Part shown: positions 45,110-53,089 of the stretch, piece after piece
How positions within the stretch are numbered: the first letter of the stretch is position 1
Layout: each line of letters opens with the position of its first letter
Assembly: GCF_001436255.1 (NCBI RefSeq)
Contig: NZ_AZEI01000076.1
Coordinates: forward strand, 469,507 to 533,506
DNA length: 64,000 nucleotides
Reading direction: 5' to 3'
Origin: Lentilactobacillus rapi DSM 19907 = JCM 15042
GTDB taxonomy: Bacteria > Bacillota > Bacilli > Lactobacillales > Lactobacillaceae
Made by a program: the position numbers and the translations under genes
The notes under the pieces: model-generated
Told to the model about the DNA's origin: nothing
What the model saw: the letters and a program-made list of their open reading frames with translations, nothing else
The model's database searches: none

Positions 45110-45379
45110 CTAGAGCTTTTGAATAGCATCAAATAATTCTTGTCGTTGAATATGAATATCCAGGCCAGTTTCCTTGCCTAATGATTCAAGGCCCTCTTTA
45201 ACCGTCTCAAAATTAACGGCCGAGTCATCCCATTCTCCCATTAACATCATGGTGAAGTCGCCATGCATTAATGTTTGCGAAATATCAGTAATATTTACCT
45301 TTAATTCTGCTAATTTTTGAGAAACTTTTGCAACAATTCCAACCTGATCATGCCCAATTACTGTAACGACTGCTTTCAT
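45110..45379 (-). CDS. ACT-domain protein (UPF0237)
   Basis: This 89-residue protein is a single ACT domain: [45 protein letters not shown], with the ligand-loop glycine in VGIVAKV. Such domains bind amino acids as dimers. It is the first gene of a two-gene operon with the DUF711 protein, which it probably senses for or regulates (inference). GAAAGGAAAG lies upstream of the ATG. Confidence 0.88.
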   Translation of the reverse strand: MKAVVTVIGHDQVGIVAKVSQKLAELKVNITDISQTLMHGDFTMMLMGEWDDSAVNFETVKEGLESLGKETGLDIHIQRQELFDAIQKL

Positions 45380-45617
45380 CGATATCTTTCCTTTCGTTTA
45401 AGCGACAATGAAGTGACTAAAGTATATGTAACCTGGAATCAGCGATTATCTGTTGTCAACGCTTCCGTTAGGCAACCATCTCTTCTCACCATTCTACCCG
45501 ATATCCCTCAGGCCATCAATTTGTTTTTAAATTGGTCCTAATAAATCTTCACAAATATGATTTATACTGATAAAAAATGATATACTTTCATTAATTTAGT
45601 AAAAAGGTGGTACCATA

Positions 45618-46184
45618 ATGGCAACTGAGAAAGAGAAATTTTTGGCAGGCGAGCCATATCTCGTCATGGATCCCGAACTTGCCGCAGATGAAACCAAGGC
45701 TCGGCGGCTTTGTAAAATGATGAATGAACTTGATGACACAGCCAGTGCTGAAAAAGAACAATTGATTCGGAAATTATTTGGTTCAGTTGGCAAGAGTCCT
45801 TGGATTCAACCCAATTTCAGGTGTGACTTTGGTTATAATATTCATGTCGGCGACAACTTTATTTGCAACTATGATAACGTCATTTTGGATATTGCCCCCG
45901 TCACAATTGGCAATCACTGTATGATGGCCCCTCACGTTCAAATTTATTCAGCTTATCATCCCCTTGATCCAGTTGAGCGTGCTCAATTTGTTGGTTTGGG
46001 TAAGCCGGTCACAATTGGCGATGATGTTTGGATCGGTGGCAACTCTGTCATTCTTCCCGGCGTTACCCTCGGCAATAACGTCATCGTTGGCGCAAACTCC
46101 ACTGTTACCAAATCATTTGGTGACAATGTTATTATTGCTGGCAACCCTGCCCGCGTTTTACGGCAGAACCCCGTTAAAGAATAA
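45618..46184 (+). CDS. Sugar O-acetyltransferase (maltose/galactoside acetyltransferase family)
   Basis: The 188-residue protein has the N-terminal Mac domain (EKFLAGEPYLVMDPELAADETKARRL) and a hexapeptide beta-helix (IHVGDNFICNYDNVILDIAPVTIGNHCMMAPHVQIYSAYHPLDP, then VWIGGNSVILPGVTLGNNVIVGANSTVTKSF), with the catalytic histidine in SAYHPLD. It acetylates sugars such as maltose, galactosides or glucose with acetyl-CoA. AAAAGGTGG precedes the ATG. It is monocistronic. Confidence 0.88.
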   Translation: MATEKEKFLAGEPYLVMDPELAADETKARRLCKMMNELDDTASAEKEQLIRKLFGSVGKSPWIQPNFRCDFGYNIHVGDNFICNYDNVILDIAPVTIGNHCMMAPHVQIYSAYHPLDPVERAQFVGLGKPVTIGDDVWIGGNSVILPGVTLGNNVIVGANSTVTKSFGDNVIIAGNPARVLRQNPVKE

Positions 46185-46254
46185 TTTTTAAAATTAGTGT
46201 TGACAATCAGAATATCAGGGTGTAAGTTATTACCAATCATTAAATTCAAATTAA

Positions 46255-46525
46255 AAAGCAATGAAGAGAAAATTCATTTAACAATTGCGATCAGAGAGTT
46301 GCTGGTTGGTGTGAAGCAATTCGCAATCTTAAATGATTATCATCTCTGAGCTGTGCGACCAAATGATTGAGTAGGTCACATTGGGTACACCCATTATTGT
46401 GTCAGCGTATCGCGAAAGCTGTACGTATGAGGTAATTCTAGCGATAGGATTACGAATTAAGGTGGTACCGCGCATAAGCGTCCTTTTAATTATCCGTTAA
46501 TGGATAATTGAGGACGCTTTTTCTT
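46255..46525 (+). promoter_or_regulatory. T-box leader, probable isoleucine (ATC) specifier
   Basis: The leader has the T-box AATTAAGGTGGTACCGCG (46455-46472), the stem I AG-bulge AGAGAG and terminal GGTTGGTGTGA, and a terminator AGCGTCCT / GAGGACGCT with TTTTTCTTTT (46477-46525). Stem I can be traced: CATTTAA/TTAAATG above the specifier loop and AGAGA/TCTCT below. Between them the 3' side reads ATTATCA; ATC at 46339-46341 followed by A fits the usual register, so isoleucine is favoured, though neighbouring registers (for example ATT, also isoleucine) cannot be excluded. Downstream lie a small open frame and an MhpD-like hydratase. Confidence 0.9.
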
Positions 46526-46568
46526 TTGGATTTAATGCGATATATTTTACAAAAGGTGGTGAGGACAG

Positions 46569-46763
46569 ATGAAATCGGAGATTAGCACCTCTAACGAAAA
46601 TCCAGGCCAGATTAGTAACTTAGAGCGCCAAGTTTATTCACATCGGTTTAGCGACATATCAACATCCCACATAGCATTACTTAACATAGCAACATACACA
46701 TATTTCACGTCACTTGTTTGTCCCCACTCAGTAAGTAAGGGAGCGAGGACAGACTTAATATAA
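46569..46763 (+). CDS. Possible small protein after the T-box (64 aa)
   Basis: A 64-codon open frame begins 44 bases after the T-box terminator with GGTGAGGACAG directly before its ATG and ends six bases before the ribosome site region of the hydratase gene. The product, opening KSEISTSNENPG, has no signal peptide, membrane segment or domain I know. It might be a leader or a chance frame in the untranslated region; composition gives no strong support. Confidence 0.3.
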   Translation: MKSEISTSNENPGQISNLERQVYSHRFSDISTSHIALLNIATYTYFTSLVCPHSVSKGARTDLI

Positions 46764-46783
46764 ATTTTATGGAGGTCACGCTT

Positions 46784-47596
46784 ATGACAGAACAAGCAAC
46801 TATGACATTATCAGCAAAAGAAACTAAATTAGCAAAAGATTTATTCCACGCTTATCAAACCCATCAACCATTAAAAGAATCTGACTATGATGGCGTTGTC
46901 ACTGATGAGGATTCAGCATACCGAGTGCAAAAGAAGTTAACGGCGTTAAAAAACGAAACGGTCGGTGGTTATAAAGTTTCGTTAACTAGTAAACAAACGC
47001 AGGATATGTTTGATTCTGATTCACCACTATATGGCGCCCAAGTTAAGAGTCATTTTGTTCAATCCCCTGTCACACTACATAGGGCTGAATTGATGGAACC
47101 ACTGGCTGAAGTTGAAATGTTATTCACGGCTAAAGAGGATCTTAGCAGTAAAGATTCTTTAGAAGATTTACTACACAAAACGAAAGTCGCCGCAGCCGTT
47201 GAGGTTCCCGATTCACGCTTCAGTGACTGGTTCCCAAGCCTATCCAAATATATGGTCATGTCTGATGCGGCCGTCGGTGGCTTCGTTGTTTATGGTCAAG
47301 AAATGGATGCTGATTTATTATTTGATAACGTCGACGATTTAGCCAATGTTAAATGTGAGTTATTCCATGATGGTAAGAAGTTAAAGGACGGCGCGTCATC
47401 AGAAGTCCTTGGCAATCCATTAAATTCACTCCATTGGCTGGTTGAAAAGCTTGAATCACAAGGCATGCCACTTACTGCCGGCCAACGCGTATCTAGTGGT
47501 ACCTTCCTCCTACCCGAGAATCTTACTAAAGGCACTTGGAAAGCAACCTTTGACAAGGGACTTGGAGCCGTGTTCTTGAACGTTACTGGCGACTAG
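46784..47596 (+). CDS. 2-keto-4-pentenoate hydratase (MhpD) family protein
   Basis: The 270-residue protein belongs to the fumarylacetoacetate hydrolase superfamily, MhpD branch: DEDSAYRVQKKLTALKNETVGGYKVSLTSKQTQ at the N-terminus, ELMEPLAEVEMLFTAKEDL with the metal-binding E-x-E, AAVEVPDSRFSDW and a closing SSGTFLLPENLTKGTWKATFDKGLG. Members hydrate 2-hydroxydienoates or act as decarboxylase partners. It stands alone, without other aromatic-degradation genes, and is controlled by a T-box, which is odd for such an enzyme. The start at 46784 follows GGAGG at 46771-46775; the in-frame ATG at 46769 overlaps that site. Confidence 0.84.
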   Translation: MTEQATMTLSAKETKLAKDLFHAYQTHQPLKESDYDGVVTDEDSAYRVQKKLTALKNETVGGYKVSLTSKQTQDMFDSDSPLYGAQVKSHFVQSPVTLHRAELMEPLAEVEMLFTAKEDLSSKDSLEDLLHKTKVAAAVEVPDSRFSDWFPSLSKYMVMSDAAVGGFVVYGQEMDADLLFDNVDDLANVKCELFHDGKKLKDGASSEVLGNPLNSLHWLVEKLESQGMPLTAGQRVSSGTFLLPENLTKGTWKATFDKGLGAVFLNVTGD

Positions 47597-47672
47597 TTCC
47601 AAAATTGATGATATTCATTATTACTACTACAACTTAAAATTGATTGATAATTGATAAAAATGAAATGATTGA

Positions 47673-47708
47673 CCACCTGCGGGACGAGAACTGCGGGTGG
47701 CTTTTTTG
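47673..47708 (+). terminator. Terminator after the hydratase gene
   Basis: CCACCTGC pairs with GCGGGTGG around a 12-nt loop, followed by CTTTTTT. Confidence 0.88.
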
Positions 47709-47803
47709 TGGCTTCTGAAACTGAATTGGGAAGTCTTACACACCATCATAAGCCGCCTAAAAAGATCTCCGACAATCTCACTTTTAATTCTAGGCAACAT
47801 AGA

Positions 47804-48110
47804 TTAGGACCGCTCCGCAAAGCAGAAACTTCCGTATAAGCACCCCAAGCCAAAATTCTCAAAACCAAGAATTTCCGCTTGGGGAGACTTATGTTCTATT
47901 TTTAGGCAACATAGATTAGGACCGCTCCTCCAAGCAGAAATCTGCACTAGTTTAAACCCTAAACTGAATATTTCTCCACTATATAGAGTAATAGTGCTCC
48001 GCAAAGCAAAAACTTCCGTATAAGCACCCCAAGCCAAAATTCTCAAAACCAAGAATTTCCGCTTGGGGAGACTTATACTCCAGTTTCTAGGCGCTTTGCT
48101 ACACACACTC
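47804..48110. repeat. Repeat family 1, second locus (two units and a broken head)
   Basis: A unit begins TTAGGACCGCTCC at 47804; its inner stem CCCCAAGC / GCTTGGGG closes on AATTCTCAAAACCAAGAATT. A second head begins at 47916 but breaks into unrelated sequence after about 35 bases. A third unit (from about 47995) repeats the inner stem exactly and has well-matched outer arms GTATAAG/CTTATAC and AAACT/AGTTT. It ends a few bases before the -35 of the polymerase promoter, as the array at 11.6-12.1 kb does before its promoter. Confidence 0.85.
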
Positions 48111-48115
48111 ACCTC

Positions 48116-48144
48116 TTGACAATGCAAACAAATGTTCGTATTAT
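48116..48144 (+). promoter_or_regulatory. SOS (LexA)-controlled promoter of the Y-family polymerase operon
   Basis: TTGACA (48116-48121), 17 bp and TATTAT (48139-48144). The spacer ends in CAAACAAATGTTCG (48125-48138), a LexA/DinR box with two differences from CGAACATATGTTCG, in exactly the position seen at 12110-12123. Confidence 0.9.
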
Positions 48145-48179
48145 TTAGTTATTCCTACAAATATCCGAAGGTGAGTCAC

Positions 48180-49472
48180 ATGCAGACACCTCTTGATAAC
48201 TCAAATATTCTTCCTATTCACGACATTATGTGCATCGATTGTAAGTCTTTCTTTGCGTCCACCGAGGCAATTAAGCGCGGCGTTCATCCCCTTGCCGCCA
48301 AGATTGCCGTCATGAGCCGTGAGGAGTCCTCCGGCGGCCTGATTCTCGCCGCTAGTCCCTACTCCAAGCAAAACTACGGCGTTAAATTAGGTTCACGGAG
48401 ATTTGAAATTAACGATCACATGGATATCGAAATGGTTGAACCTCATATGGCAGATTACGTTGCCCTCAATTACCGAATTAACTTAATCTATCGGCATTTT
48501 ACTGATGACAAGGATTGGTACCCCTACTCTATTGATGAAAGCTTCATTGATGTCAGTCATAGTCACAAATTATTTGGTAACAACATTCAAATTGCTCAAA
48601 AAATTCAGGAACGTGTCTTTCGAGAGACCGGAATTATTACAACAGTGGGGATTGGCCAAAATCCGCTCCTTGCTAAATTGGCTCTCGATAACGCCGCGAA
48701 GAAAAAAGAACCTTGGCTGGCAACTTGGAACTACGATGATGTCCCTAACACCGTTTGGAAAATTCCTAACTTGGCAGACATGTGGGGAATTGGCAGCCAC
48801 ACAGCCGCCAAATTAAATTACATGGGCATTTATACCGTCAAAGAGCTGGCCCATGCAGACGTTAAAGAGCTCAAAAAGAAGTTTGGCATCATGGGCGAAC
48901 AGTTATACTACCATGCTTGGGGAATTGATTATTCAGAGATTGAGAAAAAATACCTCCCTCGCTCTGATAACAAAGGTTACGGTAACTCACAGATTTTGAT
49001 GCGGGATTATACTGAATTATCGGAGCTCCTAACCGTTCTCAGTGAAACGGCCGATCAAGTTGCTACCCGCCTGCGCAAGAATAACGTCGTCGCAGAAGTT
49101 GTGGGCATTTATATTGGCATGGCCACTACCGATAAACAGGGTCGCACGCACTTTTCAGCTCAGATGCACGTTGAGGCCACCAACTCCACTGACAGTATTG
49201 CATTTGCGGTTCGTTACTTACTGAAATCAAAGTGGGATGGCAGCGCCGTTCGCTCAGTTGGGGTCAGATGCAATCGAATTTCCAAGAAGCGGCAAACGCA
49301 ATTTAATATTTTTGAAGATCCTACCCAAACGTTAGATCATGAAAAGCTGGAGTATACAATTGATGCAATCCGAAAAAAATATGGCTACAAAGCACTAATC
49401 CGAGCATCGTCTAAAACAAAGGGTGGTACCGCCATCGACCGCGCTGGCTTAGTTGGCGGCCATCAAGCTTAA
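48180..49472 (+). CDS. Y-family DNA polymerase (UvrX/UmuC type)
   Basis: This 430-residue error-prone polymerase carries the palm motifs MCIDCKSFFASTEAIKRG (first metal aspartate), YSIDESFIDVS (catalytic D-E) and VGIGQNPLLAKLALDNAAKKKEP, the helix-hairpin-helix ADMWGIGSHTAAKLNYMGI, and a C-terminal little-finger domain. It matches UvrX-type polymerases of Firmicutes, used for lesion bypass under SOS induction. I place the start at 48180 because GAAGGTGAG precedes it and the upstream frame crosses the promoter. A small unknown gene follows after 18 bp. Its usual YolD partner is missing here and lies at 12.15 kb. Confidence 0.93.
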   Translation: MQTPLDNSNILPIHDIMCIDCKSFFASTEAIKRGVHPLAAKIAVMSREESSGGLILAASPYSKQNYGVKLGSRRFEINDHMDIEMVEPHMADYVALNYRINLIYRHFTDDKDWYPYSIDESFIDVSHSHKLFGNNIQIAQKIQERVFRETGIITTVGIGQNPLLAKLALDNAAKKKEPWLATWNYDDVPNTVWKIPNLADMWGIGSHTAAKLNYMGIYTVKELAHADVKELKKKFGIMGEQLYYHAWGIDYSEIEKKYLPRSDNKGYGNSQILMRDYTELSELLTVLSETADQVATRLRKNNVVAEVVGIYIGMATTDKQGRTHFSAQMHVEATNSTDSIAFAVRYLLKSKWDGSAVRSVGVRCNRISKKRQTQFNIFEDPTQTLDHEKLEYTIDAIRKKYGYKALIRASSKTKGGTAIDRAGLVGGHQA

Positions 49473-49490
49473 GATTGAAGGTAATTAAAG

Positions 49491-49811
49491 ATGTTGGCAG
49501 AATCAAGAAAATTAATCGAAGCTTATCATCACTATTTTAAAAGGCTCCCGCGAAATCTTTATTGGTTGGTCATTGTGAATAATCATTTCAATGATAAATA
49601 TTATTTCTTCCTATATAATCGCAAAATCGGCACGGAATTGCTGCATTCTCATGAACTACTGGCATTGGTCCATGATGAGGCTAAATACAAACAAGTTTTA
49701 GCCGATCTAAAGGCAGAAAGCAATCTCAGAATCGAGTATCGGGATACGTCACACCTCGTGGAACCAACCGCAGAAATTACGACGGATAAGGTACATGGGC
49801 ATAATTACTAA
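49491..49811 (+). CDS. Hypothetical protein downstream of the polymerase (106 aa)
   Basis: I do not recognise this protein. It is 18 bp after the polymerase gene, with GAAGG-TAATTAAAG as a modest ribosome site, so it is co-transcribed under SOS control. The 106 residues are soluble and rich in H, Y and L: LIEAYHHYFKRLPRNLYWLVIVNNHFNDKYYFFLYNRKIG suggests a compact alpha/beta fold. No metal or catalytic motif is clear. A role in lesion bypass or damage response is suggested only by position. Confidence 0.72.
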   Translation: MLAESRKLIEAYHHYFKRLPRNLYWLVIVNNHFNDKYYFFLYNRKIGTELLHSHELLALVHDEAKYKQVLADLKAESNLRIEYRDTSHLVEPTAEITTDKVHGHNY

Positions 49812-49887
49812 TCCTCATAAGCGCTTTGGCGATATAATTATGATATATTTATTAATAATGCTTGAGCATTTGAAAGGAGCCGCGTTT

Positions 49888-50940
49888 ATGACGTGTTTCA
49901 AGAATCAATTCCTACTACTAATTGCCGCCTTTTCATTTGGGGCCATCCTCACTTCGCAGGCCACAACGACTGTAGATGCAAAGGCGCAGTCCGCAAAAGT
50001 GATCAGTGAAAAGAAAATGCCCGTTAAGGCTTATCACGCACGCAAAGGTTACATTTACAGCAATGCAACGTTAACCAAAATCAAACATAACGCCAAAAAC
50101 TATCCCCGAACAACCTTCTACGCTCAAAAAAGAGTCACTGTTAAGCAGGCTAACGGGAAAAAAGCCGTTTACTACTACGTTAACAATCGCTCCAAAAGTG
50201 TCCGGGGATACATTTGGCATGGTTATCTTAAGTCCATTTCAATAACATCGGCGACGAAAGAAAAACCGATGTCCCAAAAATCCCTTGTTAAGCTCATCAA
50301 TGAAGCCCCGGATATGAATCCGGATAGTCAAATTCGGAGTCTCAAAAAAATTAACTATACTGACCACGAAAGCGTCTTTGATCTTGGCTATAACGTCATG
50401 CATTTCTCTCCGCGGTCCATGTTTAAGGATAATCAAGCTACCGTTTATGTGGCTTCTGACAAGCTAACCGGTTATGCGCAAAATGCCATGAATAAATGGA
50501 ACGACGCATTGAAAACCACTGTGTTCAAAATGGGGACCAAGGCTAACCATACCCTGACAATTCAGTTTGGTAATGGCACTAAAGAAGATTGGGATGGGCT
50601 TTATAACGGCAAGGCAATTTATGTGGATAAATCACATTTTGCTGATCCGAAATACCCAATCGGTTATATGGATGAAAAATTAGCCTCCCAGATTTCAATT
50701 GACCAATATTGGACAGGCGTTATCGCCCACGAGTTGGGACACACGCTGGGGCTGGACCACACGGGTTATCAAGAAGACTTGATGTATGCGCAAGATAGCG
50801 GCGGCAATGTCATTGCCAAATATACGTGGAAAAAGCCGGTCGTTAAATCTTCAACTGGCTTGGATGGAACAGAGATTGCAAAGATATCGGAACGTGATTT
50901 AAATCGCGCCAAATTAACAAAAATCCTTGGGTATTGGTAA
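49888..50940 (+). CDS. Secreted matrixin-type zinc metalloprotease
   Basis: The 350-residue protein has a signal peptide (NQFLLLIAAFSFGAILTS, cleavage near AKA), an N-terminal SLAP-like wall-binding region (KGYIYSNATLTKIKHNAKNYPRTTFYA, then VNNRSKSVRGYIWHGYLKS), and a C-terminal peptidase domain of the metzincin clan. The zinc site HELGHTLGLDH and Met-turn EDLMYA lie about 70 residues from the end. Such proteases are seen in lactobacilli but their substrates are unknown. The start at 49888 follows AAAGGAG; the frame extends upstream into the previous gene without a site. It has its own expression signals and may not be in the SOS unit. Confidence 0.87.
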   Translation: MTCFKNQFLLLIAAFSFGAILTSQATTTVDAKAQSAKVISEKKMPVKAYHARKGYIYSNATLTKIKHNAKNYPRTTFYAQKRVTVKQANGKKAVYYYVNNRSKSVRGYIWHGYLKSISITSATKEKPMSQKSLVKLINEAPDMNPDSQIRSLKKINYTDHESVFDLGYNVMHFSPRSMFKDNQATVYVASDKLTGYAQNAMNKWNDALKTTVFKMGTKANHTLTIQFGNGTKEDWDGLYNGKAIYVDKSHFADPKYPIGYMDEKLASQISIDQYWTGVIAHELGHTLGLDHTGYQEDLMYAQDSGGNVIAKYTWKKPVVKSSTGLDGTEIAKISERDLNRAKLTKILGYW

Positions 50941-50995
50941 AAATAACGTGGATCCAGATGTGCCTCACCAAAACGATCATGATATATAAAGATCC

Positions 50996-51184
50996 GGAGA
51001 CTGGGACAATCGGCGTTTTGATCCCAGAATTTAACGAAAAGAACCAATTATTCCTGATTTTGGAATAGTTGGTTCTTTTCGTTAAATGGCCGGGATCAGC
51101 CGTTTGGCGCAGCTTTTATCCAAGTGGCTAGGACGATCCAAGTGAATGATCATCGATTGAAAATTAATATATGTCCCAGTCTCC
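50996..51184. repeat. Repeat family 2, copy D (inverted orientation)
   Basis: The outer arms GGAGACTGGGACA (50996) and TGTCCCAGTCTCC (to 51184) pair perfectly over 13 bp. Inside, in reverse orientation relative to copy A, are GATCCC / GGGATC arms and the conserved GGATAAAAGCTGCGCCAAACGG-type flank; the inner stem is different in sequence (AACGAAAAGAACCAA / TTGGTTCTTTTCGTT) with an apical loop reading CCAAAATCAGG on the minus strand. It lies between the convergent matrixin and aminotransferase genes. Confidence 0.88.
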
Positions 51185-51232
51185 AGTCTTTGTATCTTTG
51201 TATATTCGTATTTAATTGTTTGATTCTAAATT

Positions 51233-52402
51233 CTAAAATAAATTCAGCTTCGCAATCCGCTGACAAGCCTCCGTGAACCTGGGCTCATCGATCAACAAGC
51301 CCACTCTGACATAGCCTTCGCCGCCTTCACCAAAGCCATTGCCGGGTGCAACGGCAACGGCTGCTTTATCAAGGAGCAGGGCCGCAAACGATTCACTCGT
51401 GTATCCCTTTGGCACTGGCATCCACGCATAAAAAGAGCCACCGGAATGATATGGTTCCCAACCGATTGACCGAGCTGCCTTGAAGAACTGATTGCGGCGC
51501 TTTTCGTAAAGGGCAACCAAATCCCGAACCGTGTGCTGATCACTATTCAAGGCTGTAATCGCAGCTTTTTGGATTGCAGGAAAGACACTGACAAATAAAT
51601 GATCCTGAATTAAATTGATTGCTTCAATCATGTCAGCATTCCCTGCCGCAAACCCAATGCGCCAGCCGGCCATGTTAAATGGCTTAGAGAAGGTATAAGT
51701 TTCAATGCCGACATCTTTAGCACCCGGCGTCTGCAAGAAACTAACCGGTTTCTTCCCATCAAAGCCAATTGGCCCATAGGCAAAGTCGTGAACAACCCCA
51801 ATTTTATTTTTTTTAGCAAAATTAACTGTTCGTTGGAAGAACTCAGGCGTGGCAACTGCCCCAGTAGGATTATTCGGGTAGTTGAGATACATTAACTTTG
51901 CCTTATCAACAACATTTTGATCCAGCTCAGTGTAGTCAGGCAAGAAGTTATTAGCTTCCTTTAACCTCATTAACTCCAAGTTTACCTGAGCCAAAGAAAC
52001 CCCCGACATATAATCCGGATAGCCAGGATCTGGCAGTAGCATCGTGTCACCAGGATTCAAAATCGCAAACGGCAGCTCGACCAACCCAATTTTGGAGCCG
52101 CCCAAAATGGCAATTTCCTTCTCTGGGTCAAGTGAAACCCCATACTCCCGCTGATAAAAGTCGGCGGCAGCTTTTTTTAATGCTGGGTCGCCACGAAACT
52201 GAGAATACTTGTGATTAGCAGGCTTGGCAGTCTCCTCTTGCATCGATTTAACGATAAAATCCGGAGTTGGTTGATCGGGATTTCCCTGTCCCAAATTAAT
52301 CACATCAGCACCAGTCGCAATTTTTGCATTGACATTTTTAACCAATGTGGCAAAAAATTGTTTCGGCAAATTTTGCAATACCTTTGATTCTTCAAACTTC
52401 AC
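51233..52402 (-). CDS. PLP-dependent aminotransferase, class I, of the met operon
   Basis: The 389-residue fold-type I enzyme shows INLGQGNPDQPTPDF, YSQFRGDPALKKAAADFY, LPDPGYPDYMSG, LNYPNNPTGAVA and the PLP lysine in TYTFSKPFNMAGWRIGF near residue 233. It lies 24 bp downstream of metI in an operon with the methionine transporter under a Met T-box, so its amino donor or product is probably related to methionine, for instance transamination of 4-methylthio-2-oxobutanoate or methionine; that is inference from context. GGAGGAATCAC precedes the ATG. Confidence 0.87.
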   Translation of the reverse strand: MKFEESKVLQNLPKQFFATLVKNVNAKIATGADVINLGQGNPDQPTPDFIVKSMQEETAKPANHKYSQFRGDPALKKAAADFYQREYGVSLDPEKEIAILGGSKIGLVELPFAILNPGDTMLLPDPGYPDYMSGVSLAQVNLELMRLKEANNFLPDYTELDQNVVDKAKLMYLNYPNNPTGAVATPEFFQRTVNFAKKNKIGVVHDFAYGPIGFDGKKPVSFLQTPGAKDVGIETYTFSKPFNMAGWRIGFAAGNADMIEAINLIQDHLFVSVFPAIQKAAITALNSDQHTVRDLVALYEKRRNQFFKAARSIGWEPYHSGGSFYAWMPVPKGYTSESFAALLLDKAAVAVAPGNGFGEGGEGYVRVGLLIDEPRFTEACQRIAKLNLF

Positions 52403-52426
52403 AGTGATTCCTCCAATTTTTTCAAA

Positions 52427-53089
52427 TTACCCACGGGTATAATGAACAGCTAACCAGTCGCCAATCCACTGAATAATCTGAACAATAATAACTAAGATAA
52501 CAATAACACTAATCAAGACGCCGGTATCATAACGATTGTATCCAAATTGGATTGCCAAGTTACCGATTCCCCCAGCACCAATCGTCCCGACCATTGCGGA
52601 ATACCCAATCAAACTAATAATTGTCAGCACAATTCCTCGAATCAATGACGGCAACGCTTCGGGGAATAAAACTTCCTGAAAGATCAACCAGAAATTGGCC
52701 CCAGTCGATCGGGCTGCTTCAATAATCCCTTGATCGATCTCAGCAAACGCACTTTCGGCAATTCTGGCGAAGAACGGAACAGCAGCAACCGTGAGCGATA
52801 CCGCCCCACCCATTGGAGTATAAGGATCTCCTGCCAACAGTTTAGCGAACGGAATCAAGACAACCATTAAAATCAAAAATGGCAGCGAGCGGATCGCATT
52901 AATAATGAACCCAACGACCGCATTCACGACCGGCCGTGGTGAGAACAAGCGATTGGAATAATAATACAGGATGAGGCCAATTAAGGTGCCCAACACGATC
53001 CCAATCACGCCAGAAATCAGCACCATCTCAAAGGTTTCCCACAGAGATTGGCCTAAATTTTCTTGTAAAATTTGAATGGTTTCCTTCAT
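52427..53089 (-). CDS. metI: Methionine ABC transporter permease
   Basis: The 220-residue membrane protein has five to six helices and the MetI pattern: ETFEMVLISGVIGIVLGTLIGLILYY, FIINAIRSLPFLILMVVLIPF (first EAA-adjacent loop), AESAFAEIDQGIIEAARSTGANFWLIFQEVLFPEALPSLIRG (EAA loop contacting the ATPase) and YSAMVGTIGAGGIGNLAIQFGYNRY. Its start overlaps the metN stop by four bases (ATGA), showing translational coupling. It forms the membrane channel for L- and D-methionine. Confidence 0.93.
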   Translation of the reverse strand: MKETIQILQENLGQSLWETFEMVLISGVIGIVLGTLIGLILYYYSNRLFSPRPVVNAVVGFIINAIRSLPFLILMVVLIPFAKLLAGDPYTPMGGAVSLTVAAVPFFARIAESAFAEIDQGIIEAARSTGANFWLIFQEVLFPEALPSLIRGIVLTIISLIGYSAMVGTIGAGGIGNLAIQFGYNRYDTGVLISVIVILVIIVQIIQWIGDWLAVHYTRG

